Shown: positions 29,378 through 38,221 of the stretch, in pieces
Position numbering within the stretch: the stretch's first letter is position 1
Layout of the letters: every line of letters starts with the position of its first letter
Origin: CAIKMD01 sp035277525
Lineage (GTDB): Bacteria > Pseudomonadota > Alphaproteobacteria > ATCC43930 > CGMCC-115725
Direction: 5' to 3'
Assembly: GCA_035277525.1 (NCBI GenBank)
Contig: DATEKH010000024.1
Span: 1 to 38,452 of the forward strand
Length of the DNA stretch: 38,452 bases
Made by a program: the position numbers and the translations under genes
The notes under the pieces: model-generated
The model's input: only the letters and a program-made list of their open reading frames with translations
What the model was told of the DNA's origin: nothing
The model's database searches: none

Positions 29378-32071
29378 AGCCTTCATCATGCTGCGCAGCA
29401 CGTATTGCAGGATGCCGCCATGGCGGAAATATTCGAGCTCGTCGAGCGTGTCGATGCGGCAAAGCAGCTTGATCTCGTCGGTCTTGCCATTGGCGCGGTG
29501 AATCCGGCAGAGCAGCTCGGCGCGCGGCTTCAAGCCCTGAGCGATGCCGAGAATATCGAAGCGCTCGGTGCCGTCGAGCTTCAAGGTCTGGCGTGTCATG
29601 CCGTCGTTGAACTGCAAGGGCAGCACCGCCATCCCGACCAGGTTCGAGCGATGGATGCGCTCGAAGCTCTCGACGATCACCGCGCGCACGCCCAAGAGCT
29701 TCGTGCCCTTGGCCGCCCAATCGCGCGATGAGCCGGTGCCGTATTCCTTGCCGCCGATGACGACGAGCGGCACGTTTTCCTTCTGATAGAGCATCGCCGC
29801 GTCGTAGATCGGCATGACCTTGCCGTCGGGCTGGTGCTTGGTGACGCCGCCTTCGACGCCCGGAACCATCTCGTTCCTGATGCGAATATTGGCGAAGGTG
29901 CCGCGCATCATCACCTGATGCGTGCCGCGCCGCGCGCCGTAGGAATTGAAGTCCTGCGGCCGGACTTGGTGCTCGATCAGATATTGCCCGGCCGGGCTGT
30001 CCTTCTTGATCGAGCTCGCGGGCGAGATGTGGTCGGTGGTGATGCTGTCGCCGAACAGCGCCAATTCGCGCGCTCCCGCGATGTCGCTCAACGGGCCCGG
30101 CTCTTTCGGCATGTTCTCGAAATAAGGCGGGCGCGCGAGATAGGTCGAGCCCGGATCCCAGCTGAAGGTCATGCCCGAAACGAGCGGCACCTTCTTCCAT
30201 TCCTCGGGCCCCTCGAACACGTTACCGTAGCGCTTCTTGAACATCGTGTCGTTGACGGCGCGCCTGACCGTGTCGGCGATCTCGCGATTGGAAGGCCAGA
30301 TATCCTTCAGATAAACCGCTTTGCCGTCGGCATCCTCGCCCAAGGAATCGTGCGCCAGATCCATGTTGACGGAGCCGGCAAGCGCATAGGCGACGACGAG
30401 CGGCGGCGACGCCAGGTAATTCGCGCGCACCTGCGGATGGATGCGGCCCTCGAAATTGCGGTTGCCCGAGAGCACGCCCGCGACGACGAGATCGCCCTCA
30501 TCGACCGCGTCTGCGATCGGGCCCGGCAGCGGTCCGGAATTGCCGATGCAGGTGGTGCAGCCATAGCCGACGAGGTTGAAGCCGAGCGCGTCGAGATCCT
30601 GCTGCAAGCCCGACGCGGCGTAATAGTCGCTCACCACTTGGCTTCCGGGCGCGAGCGAGGTCTTGACCCAGGGCTTGACCTTCAAGCCGCGCTTCAGGGC
30701 GTTGCGCGCCAGGAGGCCGGCGCCCAGCATGACGCTGGGATTGGAGGTGTTGGTGCAGGAGGTGATGGCGGCGATCACCACCGCGCCGTCCTTCAGCGAA
30801 TAGTTGGCGCCTTTGACCGCGACCTCGCCCTTTGCCCCCGCCTTGCGGCTTGCCGCGAGCTTCGGCAACTCGGTGGCGAAATTCTTCGGCACCCCCGACA
30901 GCGCGACCCGATCTTGCGGCCGGCGCGGGCCGGCGAGCGAAGGCTCGACCGTGCCGAGATCCAGCTCGAGCATGTCGGTGAAGACCGGATCGGGCGCGTT
31001 CTCGTCATGCCACAGCCCTTGCGCTTTGGCATAGGCCTCGACCAGCGCGATGCGGGCGGGATCGCGGCCGGTCAGCTTCAGGTAGCGGATGGTCTCGGCA
31101 TCGATCGGAAAGAAGCCGCAGGTCGCGCCGTATTCGGGCGACATGTTGCCGATCGTGGCGCGGTCGGCGAGCGGTAGGCTCGCAATCCCCGGGCCATAGA
31201 ATTCGACGAAGCGGCCGACCACGCCTTTCTTGCGCAGCATCTGCGTCACGGTCAGGACAAGGTCGGTGGCGGTGGCGCCTTCGCGCAGCGCGCCGCTCAT
31301 GCGGACGCCGACCACTTCGGGAAGCACCATCGAGATCGGCTGCCCCAGCATCGCCGCTTCGGCCTCGATGCCGCCCACGCCCCAGCCGAGCACCGAAAGC
31401 CCGTTGACCATGGTGGTGTGGCTGTCCGTGCCCACCAGCGTGTCGGGATAGGCGATGGTCTTGCCCTTCTCCTCCGTGGTCCAGACCACCTGGCCCAGAT
31501 ATTCGAGATTGACCTGATGGCAAATGCCGGTGCCCGGCGGCACGACCCGGAAATTGTCGAAGGTGCTCTGGCCCCATCGCAGGAAGATGTAGCGCTCCTG
31601 GTTGCGCTCGAACTCGACCTTCACATTGTTGCGGAAGGCTTGCGGGTTGCCGAAATTGTCGACCATCACCGAATGATCGATGACGAGATCGACCGGCGCG
31701 AGCGGGTTGATCTTCTTCGGATCGCCGCCGAGCTTCACCATCGCTTCGCGCATTGCCGCAAGATCGACCACCGCCGGCACGCCGGTCAGGTCCTGCATCA
31801 GCACGCGCGCGGGTAAAAATGCGATCTCGCGCTCGGAGCTGCGCGTCTTGAGCCATGTCGCCATAGACTTGATGTCGTCGACCGTCACGGTGCGGCCATT
31901 CTCGAGGCGGACGAGGTTCTCGAGCAGAACCTTCATCGAGAAGGGCAAGCGCGAAATATCGCCCAAGCCGGCGGCCTTGGCAGCGGCCTCGAGGCTGAAA
32001 TAATCATAAGACTTGCCGGCAACGCTGAGCGTGCGGCGGGCTTTCAGCGAATCCTGGCCGGTAACGGACAC
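29375..32071 (-). CDS. acnA: Aconitate hydratase AcnA
   Basis: 898 residues, the size of the AcnA/IRP class. The [4Fe-4S] ligands C439 (ITSCTNTSNPSVMLGAG), C505 and C508 (YGCTTCIGNSGPL) are present, together with GTDSHTT (214-220) and the swivelling-domain GDSITTDHISPA. It interconverts citrate and isocitrate in the TCA cycle in the cytoplasm. GTG 32071 is the start, backed by AAGGAG in the leader (rc of 32078-32086). Its stop codon overlaps the heptamer array. Weak promoter text upstream (TTGATC 17 bases from TAGCAG on the - strand, rc of 32132-32137 and 32109-32114) is noted only. Confidence 0.98.
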   Translation of the reverse strand: MSVTGQDSLKARRTLSVAGKSYDYFSLEAAAKAAGLGDISRLPFSMKVLLENLVRLENGRTVTVDDIKSMATWLKTRSSEREIAFLPARVLMQDLTGVPAVVDLAAMREAMVKLGGDPKKINPLAPVDLVIDHSVMVDNFGNPQAFRNNVKVEFERNQERYIFLRWGQSTFDNFRVVPPGTGICHQVNLEYLGQVVWTTEEKGKTIAYPDTLVGTDSHTTMVNGLSVLGWGVGGIEAEAAMLGQPISMVLPEVVGVRMSGALREGATATDLVLTVTQMLRKKGVVGRFVEFYGPGIASLPLADRATIGNMSPEYGATCGFFPIDAETIRYLKLTGRDPARIALVEAYAKAQGLWHDENAPDPVFTDMLELDLGTVEPSLAGPRRPQDRVALSGVPKNFATELPKLAASRKAGAKGEVAVKGANYSLKDGAVVIAAITSCTNTSNPSVMLGAGLLARNALKRGLKVKPWVKTSLAPGSQVVSDYYAASGLQQDLDALGFNLVGYGCTTCIGNSGPLPGPIADAVDEGDLVVAGVLSGNRNFEGRIHPQVRANYLASPPLVVAYALAGSVNMDLAHDSLGEDADGKAVYLKDIWPSNREIADTVRRAVNDTMFKKRYGNVFEGPEEWKKVPLVSGMTFSWDPGSTYLARPPYFENMPKEPGPLSDIAGARELALFGDSITTDHISPASSIKKDSPAGQYLIEHQVRPQDFNSYGARRGTHQVMMRGTFANIRIRNEMVPGVEGGVTKHQPDGKVMPIYDAAMLYQKENVPLVVIGGKEYGTGSSRDWAAKGTKLLGVRAVIVESFERIHRSNLVGMAVLPLQFNDGMTRQTLKLDGTERFDILGIAQGLKPRAELLCRIHRANGKTDEIKLLCRIDTLDELEYFRHGGILQYVLRSMMKA

Positions 32072-32300
32072 AGCAGATCTCCTTGTCGGGGCGCTTTCTC
32101 TCTATGTGCTGCTACCGCCTTTGCGGTGCGAGATCAAGTTCGACCGCGGCGGCGCAACGCCGAACCCGCCAAATCGGGAAAAGACGGTCGGAAACATGGG
32201 CTTAAGGGGTATGCCTGCAGGCCGACGCAAGCGCAGAAATCTTTGTTTCGCCACGATTCTTTCGTCACGGCGTCTCATTCCCGCGCTTTGATAGACCCCG

Positions 32301-32400
32301 GCGAGAGAGGTAAAGGCTTTTCTCCCTCTCCGTAGCGGTCATTCCCCCCGACCGCTCGCTATGCGGCCTCGGTTCCCCCGACCGAGGCCGCCTTTCTTTT
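32301..32400 (+). ncRNA. Candidate small RNA or leader: three tandem hairpins, two with C-run loops
   Basis: Hairpin 1 is imperfect (GAGAG 32303-32307 with CTCTC 32326-32330). Hairpin 2 is a perfect 7-bp stem, AGCGGTC (32334-32340) and GACCGCT (32350-32356), with loop ATTCCCCCC. Hairpin 3 is a perfect 11-bp stem (32363-32373 with 32381-32391), loop TCCCCCG, followed by CTTTCTTTT, an intrinsic terminator. Hairpins 2 and 3 share the apex GGTC/GGT-TTCCCCCC-GACC. C-rich single-stranded loops are the hallmark of alphaproteobacterial sRNAs of the CcsR/cuckoo type, which pair to G-rich Shine-Dalgarno sites. It may equally be an attenuating leader of ccm. No promoter was identified. Confidence 0.45.
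32363..32400 (+). terminator. Intrinsic terminator upstream of ccmA
   Basis: Perfect 11-bp stem with a 7-base C-rich loop and a T-rich tail (CTTTCTTTT). No + strand gene precedes it for 2.9 kb, the upstream gene being acnA on the - strand, so it must end a non-coding transcript or attenuate a ccm leader. Confidence 0.8.
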
Positions 32401-32464
32401 GCGAAATCCCGCGCACAACGCGGCTTTCTTTGCTCCGACCGAAGCGGCACAATCGCGCGCCGCA

Positions 32465-33166
32465 ATGTCTGAGCCCGATCTTCCCGCCTTCGCCAACCCC
32501 GACGCTTCCGGCTTCGCCGGCGAGGGTCTCGCATGTCGCCGCGGCGAGCGGCTGATCTTTTCCCGGCTCGGCTTCGAGCTCAAACCAGGCGGCGCGCTCA
32601 TCCTGGTCGGGCCCAATGGCAGCGGCAAATCGAGCCTGTTGCGCGTCATGGCGGGACTGACGCCGGCGCTCCGCGGAAAGCTGTCCTGGAACGGCGCCGA
32701 CATCGCCGAGGATCGCGAGGCGCATCGCGCGCGGGTCCATTTCATCGGCCATGCCGACGCGGTGAAGCCCGCTTTATCGGTCGAGGAAAGCCTGCGCTTC
32801 TGGGCGGGGATGCGCGCTTCCTCCGACCGACCCATGCGCGACGGCTTGGAGGTGCTCGCGCAATTCGGGCTCGCGACAGTGGCGCAACTGCCCTGCCGCT
32901 ATCTTTCGGCCGGGCAAAAGCGGCGGCTTGCGCTGGCGCGCCTCATCGCCAGCCCGGCGCCGTTATGGCTGCTCGACGAGCCCTTGACCGGGCTCGACGC
33001 CGAGGCCGCCGCTCAGCTGCTGTCGGCGATCACCGCGCATCGCGACGCCGGCGGCAATGTCGTGCTCTCGACCCACGCCGCGCTCGATATCGCGGACGCG
33101 GCCACGCTCTCGCTCGCCGCGTTCCGTCCGACGCGGCAAGAGATCGGCGACGCGGTCGAAGCATGA
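32465..33166 (+). CDS. ccmA: Heme exporter ATP-binding protein CcmA
   Basis: 233 residues. ABC ATPase: Walker A GPNGSGKS (49-56), signature LSAGQ (147-151), Walker B LWLLDEP (167-173) and H-loop STHAALDI. It powers the CcmABCD complex that releases heme-loaded CcmE in system I cytochrome c maturation. ATG 32465 is used; the first 20 residues (SEPDLPAFANPDASGFAG) extend slightly beyond the usual start. The stop overlaps ccmB by four bases (ATGA). It is the first gene of the ccmABCDEFGHI operon. Confidence 0.97.
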   Translation: MSEPDLPAFANPDASGFAGEGLACRRGERLIFSRLGFELKPGGALILVGPNGSGKSSLLRVMAGLTPALRGKLSWNGADIAEDREAHRARVHFIGHADAVKPALSVEESLRFWAGMRASSDRPMRDGLEVLAQFGLATVAQLPCRYLSAGQKRRLALARLIASPAPLWLLDEPLTGLDAEAAAQLLSAITAHRDAGGNVVLSTHAALDIADAATLSLAAFRPTRQEIGDAVEA

Positions 33167-33828
33167 GCAAGTTCTTTCTCCTCGTCGCGCGCGATTTGCG
33201 GCTTGCGCTCCGGCAAGGCGGCGACGCCGCGATGGTGATCGGGTTTTTCGTGCTGACGGTCATTCTCTTCCCATTCGGCGTCGGCCCCGCGCCGGAGCTG
33301 CTCCAACGCATCGCCGCCGGCATCATCTGGGTGACCGCGCTGCTGGCGGCGCTCTTGTCCTTGGAGCGCCTCTTCCAGGCCGATTACGAGGATGGCAGCC
33401 TCGAGGCGCTGGTCCTCCTGCCCCTGCCGCTCGAAGCTCAAGTTCTGGCGAAATGCCTCGCGCATTGGCTGGTCACCGGCTTGCCGCTCACGCTGGTGGC
33501 GCCGCTCTTGGGGCTGCTGCTGCATCTCGATCTGGCAGGCTATCCCGCCTTGATCCTGGGCATGGCGCTGGGCACGCCGATCCTCAGCCTTTTGGGCGCG
33601 ATCGGCGCTGCCTTATCGCTCGGCGCGCGCCGCGGCGGCGTGCTGTTGTCACTGATGGTGCTGCCGCTCTATATCCCGGTTCTGATCTTCGGCGTCGCCG
33701 CAGTCGAAGCCGAGATCGAGGGACTGGGCGCGCGGCCGCATCTTCTGCTGCTCGCGGCGCTGCTGGTCGCGGCCTTGGCGCTGGTTCCTTTTGCCGCTGC
33801 CGGCGCCTTGCGCCAGGCGGTAGAATGA
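33163..33828 (+). CDS. ccmB: Heme exporter membrane protein CcmB
   Basis: 221 residues with six predicted membrane segments and the conserved FQADYEDGSLEAL loop after helix 2, diagnostic for CcmB. It is the permease partner of CcmA. The start overlaps ccmA by four bases (ATGA), and the gene is followed by a 36-base gap before ccmC. Confidence 0.96.
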   Translation: MSKFFLLVARDLRLALRQGGDAAMVIGFFVLTVILFPFGVGPAPELLQRIAAGIIWVTALLAALLSLERLFQADYEDGSLEALVLLPLPLEAQVLAKCLAHWLVTGLPLTLVAPLLGLLLHLDLAGYPALILGMALGTPILSLLGAIGAALSLGARRGGVLLSLMVLPLYIPVLIFGVAAVEAEIEGLGARPHLLLLAALLVAALALVPFAAAGALRQAVE

Positions 33829-33864
33829 CGCCGCCTCGAGCGGCGCCTTTTCAGAGTGGTTGCC

Positions 33865-34593
33865 ATGTTGCGTCTCGCCAATCCCAACCGTTTCATGAAC
33901 TGGTCGGGCAAGCTCTTGCCCTGGTGCGCCGTCGCCACCGCGATCCTGCTCGGCGTCGGCACCTGGCTCGCGCTCTTCATCGCGCCGCCCGATTACCAGC
34001 AGGGCGAGGCGGTACGCATCATGTATGTCCATGTTCCGGCGGCGTGGATGGCGAGCTTCGTTTACGCGGTGATGGCGGTCTCGAGCGCGGTCGCGCTCAT
34101 CTGGCGCCATCCCCTGGCCGACATCGCCGCCAGGGAATCGGCGCCTGTGGGCGCGGGGTTCACCCTCGTCTGCCTCGTCTCGGGCTCGCTCTGGGGCAAG
34201 CCGATGTGGGGCACGTTTTGGGTGTGGGACGCGCGGCTGACCTCGGTGCTGGTGCTGTTCTTTCTCTATCTCGGCTATATCGCGCTCATCAATGCGTTCG
34301 ACGAGCCGACGCGCGGCAACCGCGCCGGCGCGATCCTCGCGCTGGTCGGCGCCGTCAATCTGCCGATCATCAAATTCTCGGTCGATTGGTGGAACACGCT
34401 GCATCAGCCGGCGAGCGTGTTCCGCCTGGGCGGGCCGACCATCGCGCCATCGATGCTGTGGCCGCTCTTGGTCATGGCGGTGGGCTTCACGCTGTTTTTC
34501 GTCACGCTCTTGCTGTTGCGCATGCGCAGCGCGCTGATGGCGGCGAAACTGCGCGCCCTGCGCATCCAGCAAAGCCAAAGCCTGGCCGCGTGA
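33865..34593 (+). CDS. ccmC: Heme lyase/heme handling protein CcmC
   Basis: 242 residues with six membrane segments. The tryptophan-rich WWD domain runs W110-GKPMWGTFWVW-D122, with heme-ligand histidines at about H56 (MYVHVPAAW) and H180 (DWWNTLHQP). CcmC loads heme on CcmE at the periplasmic side of the inner membrane. ATG 33865 is preferred to GTG 33856. It is followed by ccmD with a single base between the stop and the start. Confidence 0.97.
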   Translation: MLRLANPNRFMNWSGKLLPWCAVATAILLGVGTWLALFIAPPDYQQGEAVRIMYVHVPAAWMASFVYAVMAVSSAVALIWRHPLADIAARESAPVGAGFTLVCLVSGSLWGKPMWGTFWVWDARLTSVLVLFFLYLGYIALINAFDEPTRGNRAGAILALVGAVNLPIIKFSVDWWNTLHQPASVFRLGGPTIAPSMLWPLLVMAVGFTLFFVTLLLLRMRSALMAAKLRALRIQQSQSLAA

Positions 34594-34594
34594 G

Positions 34595-34759
34595 ATGGCG
34601 ACGGTCGATCACTTTCTTGCGATGGGCGGCTATGCGCGCTTCGTCTGGCCGGCTTTTGCGACCGCGGTGATTGTCATGGGCGGGTTGCTCGTCCAGAGTC
34701 TCGCGACCTATCGCAAGCGCCAGCGCGAATTGCGGGCGGCGGAGAAGCAGCGTCGATGA
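34595..34759 (+). CDS. ccmD: Heme exporter small membrane protein CcmD
   Basis: 54 residues, too short for many gene finders. MATVDHFLAMGGYARFVWPAF is followed by a single membrane helix (ATAVIVMGGLLVQSL) and a basic tail (RKRQRELRAAEKQRR), the classic CcmD layout: tyrosine in GGYxxFVWxA and positively charged C-terminus. CcmD assists release of holo-CcmE from CcmC. It starts one base after the ccmC stop and overlaps ccmE by four bases (ATGA at 34756-34759), which confirms the start and operon position. Confidence 0.92.
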   Translation: MATVDHFLAMGGYARFVWPAFATAVIVMGGLLVQSLATYRKRQRELRAAEKQRR

Positions 34760-35223
34760 CCCGAAAGCGGCGGCGTCTTTATGTCGTGATCGGCGGCGTC
34801 GCGCTTCTGGGCGTCGCCACCGCCCTGGTGCTCTCGGCCTTCAGCGATAATCTCGTCTTCTTCTACAGCCCGACCGACATCAGCGCCCAGCACGTGCCGG
34901 ATGGGCGCTATATCCGCATCGGCGGCCTGGTCGCGCAAGGCAGCGTGCGGCGCGAGGCCGACGGCCGCACGCTCGATTTCCAAGTGACCGATGGCAAGAC
35001 GGCGGTGCCCGTGACCTATCAGGGCGACGTGCCCGATCTGTTTCGCGAAGGCCAGGGCGTCGTCGCCGAAGGCAAGCTCGAGCACGGCACCTTTCGCGCC
35101 GCCACCGTGCTGGCGAAGCACGACGAGAAATACATGCCGCCCGAAGTCGTCGATGCCTTGAAGCGCAGTGGCCATTGGCAGGAAACCGCCGCACCGACCG
35201 CCATCAGCAAAGAGACCCCATGA
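34756..35223 (+). CDS. ccmE: Periplasmic heme chaperone CcmE
   Basis: 155 residues. An N-terminal basic patch and a membrane anchor (about 8-30) precede the periplasmic beta-barrel. The heme-binding histidine is H122 with Y126 (AKHDEKYMPPEV), the standard H-x-x-x-Y motif. It covalently carries heme from CcmC to CcmF. It starts inside the ccmD stop and ends at TGA 35221-35223, overlapping ccmF (ATGA). Confidence 0.97.
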   Translation: MTRKRRRLYVVIGGVALLGVATALVLSAFSDNLVFFYSPTDISAQHVPDGRYIRIGGLVAQGSVRREADGRTLDFQVTDGKTAVPVTYQGDVPDLFREGQGVVAEGKLEHGTFRAATVLAKHDEKYMPPEVVDALKRSGHWQETAAPTAISKETP

Positions 35224-37202
35224 TCGCCGAGCTTGGCCAGTTCGCCCTGATCCTCGCGCTCTGCCTCGCGCTCATCCAGGCTTCGCTGCCGCTCTGGGGC
35301 GCGGCGCGCGGCCATGCCGGATTGATGGCGGTTGGACAGAGCGCGGCAGTGGCGCAGTTCCTCCTCATCGCCGGCGCCTTCGTCGCGCTCGTTCATGCCT
35401 ATGTCGTGTCGGATTTCTCGGTCTTGAACGTCGCCGAGAACAGCGCGGCGGCCAAGCCGATGCTTTACAAGATCACCGGCGTCTGGGGCAATCACGAAGG
35501 ATCGATGCTGCTCTGGGTGCTGATCCTGTCGCTGTTCGGCGCGGCGGTCGCGCTGTTCGGCGACAATCTGCCGCCAGGGTTGCGCGCGCGCGTCCTTGCC
35601 GTCCAGGGCATGATCGGCGTCGGCTTTCTCACCTTCATCGTGCTCACCTCCGATCCGTTCACGCGCATTCATCCGGCGCCCTTGGACGGCCAAGGCATGA
35701 ACCCGGTGCTGCAGGATCCCGGCCTCGCTTTCCACCCGCCGTTTCTCTACCTGGGCTATGTCGGCTTCTCGATCGCCTTTTCCTTTGCGGTCGCGGCCTT
35801 GATCGAGGGCCGCGTCGATGCCGCCTGGGCGCGCTGGGTCAGGCCCTGGACTCTCGCCGCCTGGTGCACGCTCACCATTGGCATCGCGATGGGGAGCTGG
35901 TGGGCCTATTACACGCTCGGCTGGGGCGGCTGGTGGTTCTGGGATCCGGTCGAGAACGCATCCTTCATGCCCTGGCTCGTCGGCACGGCGCTGCTCCATT
36001 CGGCGATCGTGGTTGAGAAGCGCGACGCCCTCAAAAGCTGGACCATCCTGTTGGCGATCGTCACCTTCTCGCTGTCGCTCATCGGCACCTTCCTCGTGCG
36101 CTCGGGCGTCTTGACCTCGGTCCACGCTTTCGCGGTCGATCCGGCGCGCGGAACCTTCATCCTCGGATTGCTCGTCATCGCCATCGGCGGATCGCTGACG
36201 CTTTACGCGGTGCGCGCGCCGGCCTTGGGCGGCGGCGGCCTCTTCGCGCCGATCTCGCGCGAGGGAGCGCTCGTGCTCAACAACGTGCTGCTCGCGACCG
36301 CGGCGGCGACGGTGTTTCTCGGCACGCTCTATCCTCTCTTCCTCGATGCGGTGGGCGGGCCCAAGGTGTCGGTCGGCTTTCCGTTCTTCGACCGGACCTT
36401 CGTGCCGCTGATGGTTCCGGTGCTGCTCGCGGTCGCGGCCGGGCCGTTCCTCGCCTGGAAGCGCGGCGATCTTCTCGGCGCGCTGCAGCGTCTATGGATC
36501 GCCTTTGCGGCAGCGCTCGCAACCGTGCTCGTCGGGCTATATCTTGCGGGCTTCAAGCCCATTCTCGCGCTTTTTGGGCTTGCGCTTGCCGCCTGGGTTG
36601 CGGTCGGCGCGCTCAGCGAATGGGCCGAGCGGGTGAGGCTCTTTCGCGCCCCTTGGCCCGAGACCTGGCGCCGCGCCCTGAGCCTGCCGCGCGCCGCCTA
36701 TGGCATGACACTCGCGCATGTGGGGCTCGCCGTCAGCGTCGCGGGAATCGCCGCCTCGGCCTTCGCGGTCGAGCGCATCGAGCTGCTCCATCCCGGCGAC
36801 ACGATCGCCCTTGCCGGCTATCAGCTGCGCTATGACGGAACCGAGAAGGTCCAGGGGCCCAATTTCGTCGCCGACCGCGCGACCATCGAGGTGATGCGCG
36901 GCGGCGAGCTCATTGCGGTTCTCCATCCCGAGCGGCGTTTCTTCGCGCTGCAGCAGCAGACGACGAGCCTCACCGCGATCCGCACCAACTTCCTCGCCGA
37001 TCTCTATGTCGCGCTCGGCGACCCCGACAGCAAGGGCGGCTCGACCATTCGCGCCTATTGGAAGCCTTTGACGCCCTGGATCTGGATGGGCGCCGTGCTC
37101 ATGGCCGCGGGCGGGATGCTGAGTCTCTTCGACCGGCGCTGGCGCGTCGGCGTCGCGGCGCGTCGGCGCGCGCCGCTGGGCCATCCGGCAGCCGGAGACT
37201 AG
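35220..37202 (+). CDS. ccmF: Cytochrome c-type heme lyase subunit CcmF
   Basis: 660 residues, about fourteen membrane segments. The WWD domain is WGGWWFWD (235-242), and conserved ligand histidines include H172 (FHPPFLYLGY). CcmF transfers heme from CcmE to apocytochrome. ATG 35220 overlaps the ccmE stop. The last 25 residues, RRWRVGVAARRRAPLGHPAAGD, are basic and cytoplasmic as usual. Confidence 0.97.
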   Translation: MIAELGQFALILALCLALIQASLPLWGAARGHAGLMAVGQSAAVAQFLLIAGAFVALVHAYVVSDFSVLNVAENSAAAKPMLYKITGVWGNHEGSMLLWVLILSLFGAAVALFGDNLPPGLRARVLAVQGMIGVGFLTFIVLTSDPFTRIHPAPLDGQGMNPVLQDPGLAFHPPFLYLGYVGFSIAFSFAVAALIEGRVDAAWARWVRPWTLAAWCTLTIGIAMGSWWAYYTLGWGGWWFWDPVENASFMPWLVGTALLHSAIVVEKRDALKSWTILLAIVTFSLSLIGTFLVRSGVLTSVHAFAVDPARGTFILGLLVIAIGGSLTLYAVRAPALGGGGLFAPISREGALVLNNVLLATAAATVFLGTLYPLFLDAVGGPKVSVGFPFFDRTFVPLMVPVLLAVAAGPFLAWKRGDLLGALQRLWIAFAAALATVLVGLYLAGFKPILALFGLALAAWVAVGALSEWAERVRLFRAPWPETWRRALSLPRAAYGMTLAHVGLAVSVAGIAASAFAVERIELLHPGDTIALAGYQLRYDGTEKVQGPNFVADRATIEVMRGGELIAVLHPERRFFALQQQTTSLTAIRTNFLADLYVALGDPDSKGGSTIRAYWKPLTPWIWMGAVLMAAGGMLSLFDRRWRVGVAARRRAPLGHPAAGD

Positions 37203-37208
37203 GCTCCC

Positions 37209-37745
37209 GTGCGGCGTCTTCTCTATCTCTTGCCGGTCGCGCTCTTTCTCTGCGTCGCCGCCTATTTCGTGCTGGCGCTCAATCCGAACCGCGACCCGTC
37301 GCTCCTGCCTTCGGCGCTGATCGACAAGCCCGCTCCGCAATTCGCGCTCGCCGGGTTTGCCGGCGATCCCGGCTTGAAGCTCGACAGCTTCAAGGGCGAG
37401 GTCGCGCTCGTTAATTTCTTTGCCTCCTGGTGCGAGCCGTGCCGCGACGAGCATGCCGTGCTGATGCGCTTTGCCGCCGCGAGCAAGACGCCGCTCTATG
37501 GCATCGCCTATAAGGACAAGCCCGAGGATGCGCAGCTTTTCCTCAAGCAATACGGCGACCCCTATCGCGCCGTCGGGCTCGATGAAAGCGGGCGCACCGC
37601 GATCGATTTCGGCGTCTATGGCGTGCCCGAAACCTATGTCATCGATCGCCAAGGCCGCATCCGCCTGCGCTTCGTCGGGCCGCTCACCGAGAGCGATATC
37701 GCGCGCAAATTGCTGCCGCTCATCCAAAAGCTGGCGCATTCGTGA
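37209..37745 (+). CDS. ccmG: Thiol:disulfide oxidoreductase CcmG (DsbE)
   Basis: 178 residues. An N-terminal anchor (about 4-24) leads to a thioredoxin domain with WC75-E-P-C78 and the cis-proline loop GVPET (P140), with the CcmG-type GVYGVPET text. It reduces the CXXCH cysteines of apocytochromes in the periplasm. GTG 37209 starts six bases after the ccmF stop and the stop overlaps the ccmH GTG (GTGA). Confidence 0.96.
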   Translation: MRRLLYLLPVALFLCVAAYFVLALNPNRDPSLLPSALIDKPAPQFALAGFAGDPGLKLDSFKGEVALVNFFASWCEPCRDEHAVLMRFAAASKTPLYGIAYKDKPEDAQLFLKQYGDPYRAVGLDESGRTAIDFGVYGVPETYVIDRQGRIRLRFVGPLTESDIARKLLPLIQKLAHS

Positions 37746-38221
37746 AGCGGATTTTGGCGATCCTCGTCCTCGTCGCCGCGCTCGGCGGTACCTCGTTGGC
37801 GGTCGAGCCGAGCGAGCGCCTCGCCGATCCGGCGCTCGAGGCACGCGCCCGCGCCTTGAGCGAGCAGTTGCGCTGCGTCGTTTGCCAGAACGAGACCATC
37901 GATGAATCGAATGCGCCGCTGGCGCATGATCTGCGCGTGCTGTTGCGCCAGCGCATCGCGGCCGGCGACACGGATGCGCAGGCGGTCAAGTTCCTCACCG
38001 ACCGCTACGGCGATTTCGTGCTGCTGAAGCCGCCGGTCGAGCCTGCGACCTATGTGCTGTGGTTCGGGCCGCTGGGGCTGCTGCTCCTTGCTGCGGCCGG
38101 CGGCCTCGTCTATCTGCGCCGGCACAAGCGGATTGCCGAGGCCGCGCCGCTCTCCGAAAGCGAGCAGCGCGATCTGCAGCGCCTTCTGACCGAGCCCGAG
38201 CTCAACCGGGATCGTTCCTGA
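37742..38221 (+). CDS. ccmH: Cytochrome c maturation protein CcmH
   Basis: 159 residues. Signal peptide (1-21), then the LRC45VVC48QN motif of the apocytochrome reductase, and a C-terminal membrane helix (about 104-122, YVLWFGPLGLLLLAAAGGLV). This is the short CcmH (CycL/NrfF) form, with the TPR part on the separate CcmI. GTG 37742 overlaps the ccmG stop and the final base of the stop is shared with the ccmI start. Confidence 0.96.
   Translation: MKRILAILVLVAALGGTSLAVEPSERLADPALEARARALSEQLRCVVCQNETIDESNAPLAHDLRVLLRQRIAAGDTDAQAVKFLTDRYGDFVLLKPPVEPATYVLWFGPLGLLLLAAAGGLVYLRRHKRIAEAAPLSESEQRDLQRLLTEPELNRDRS

Larger units (their letters stand above)
32072..32464. other. 393-base gap between acnA and ccmA
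   Basis: No protein gene is supported here. The left part holds the acnA leader and a weak -35/-10 pair on the - strand (see acnA). The middle (about 32150-32290) shows nothing clear. The right part holds the three tandem hairpins at 32301-32400. From 32401 to 32464 I see no promoter, and no good ribosome binding site upstream of ccmA ATG 32465. Confidence 0.6.
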
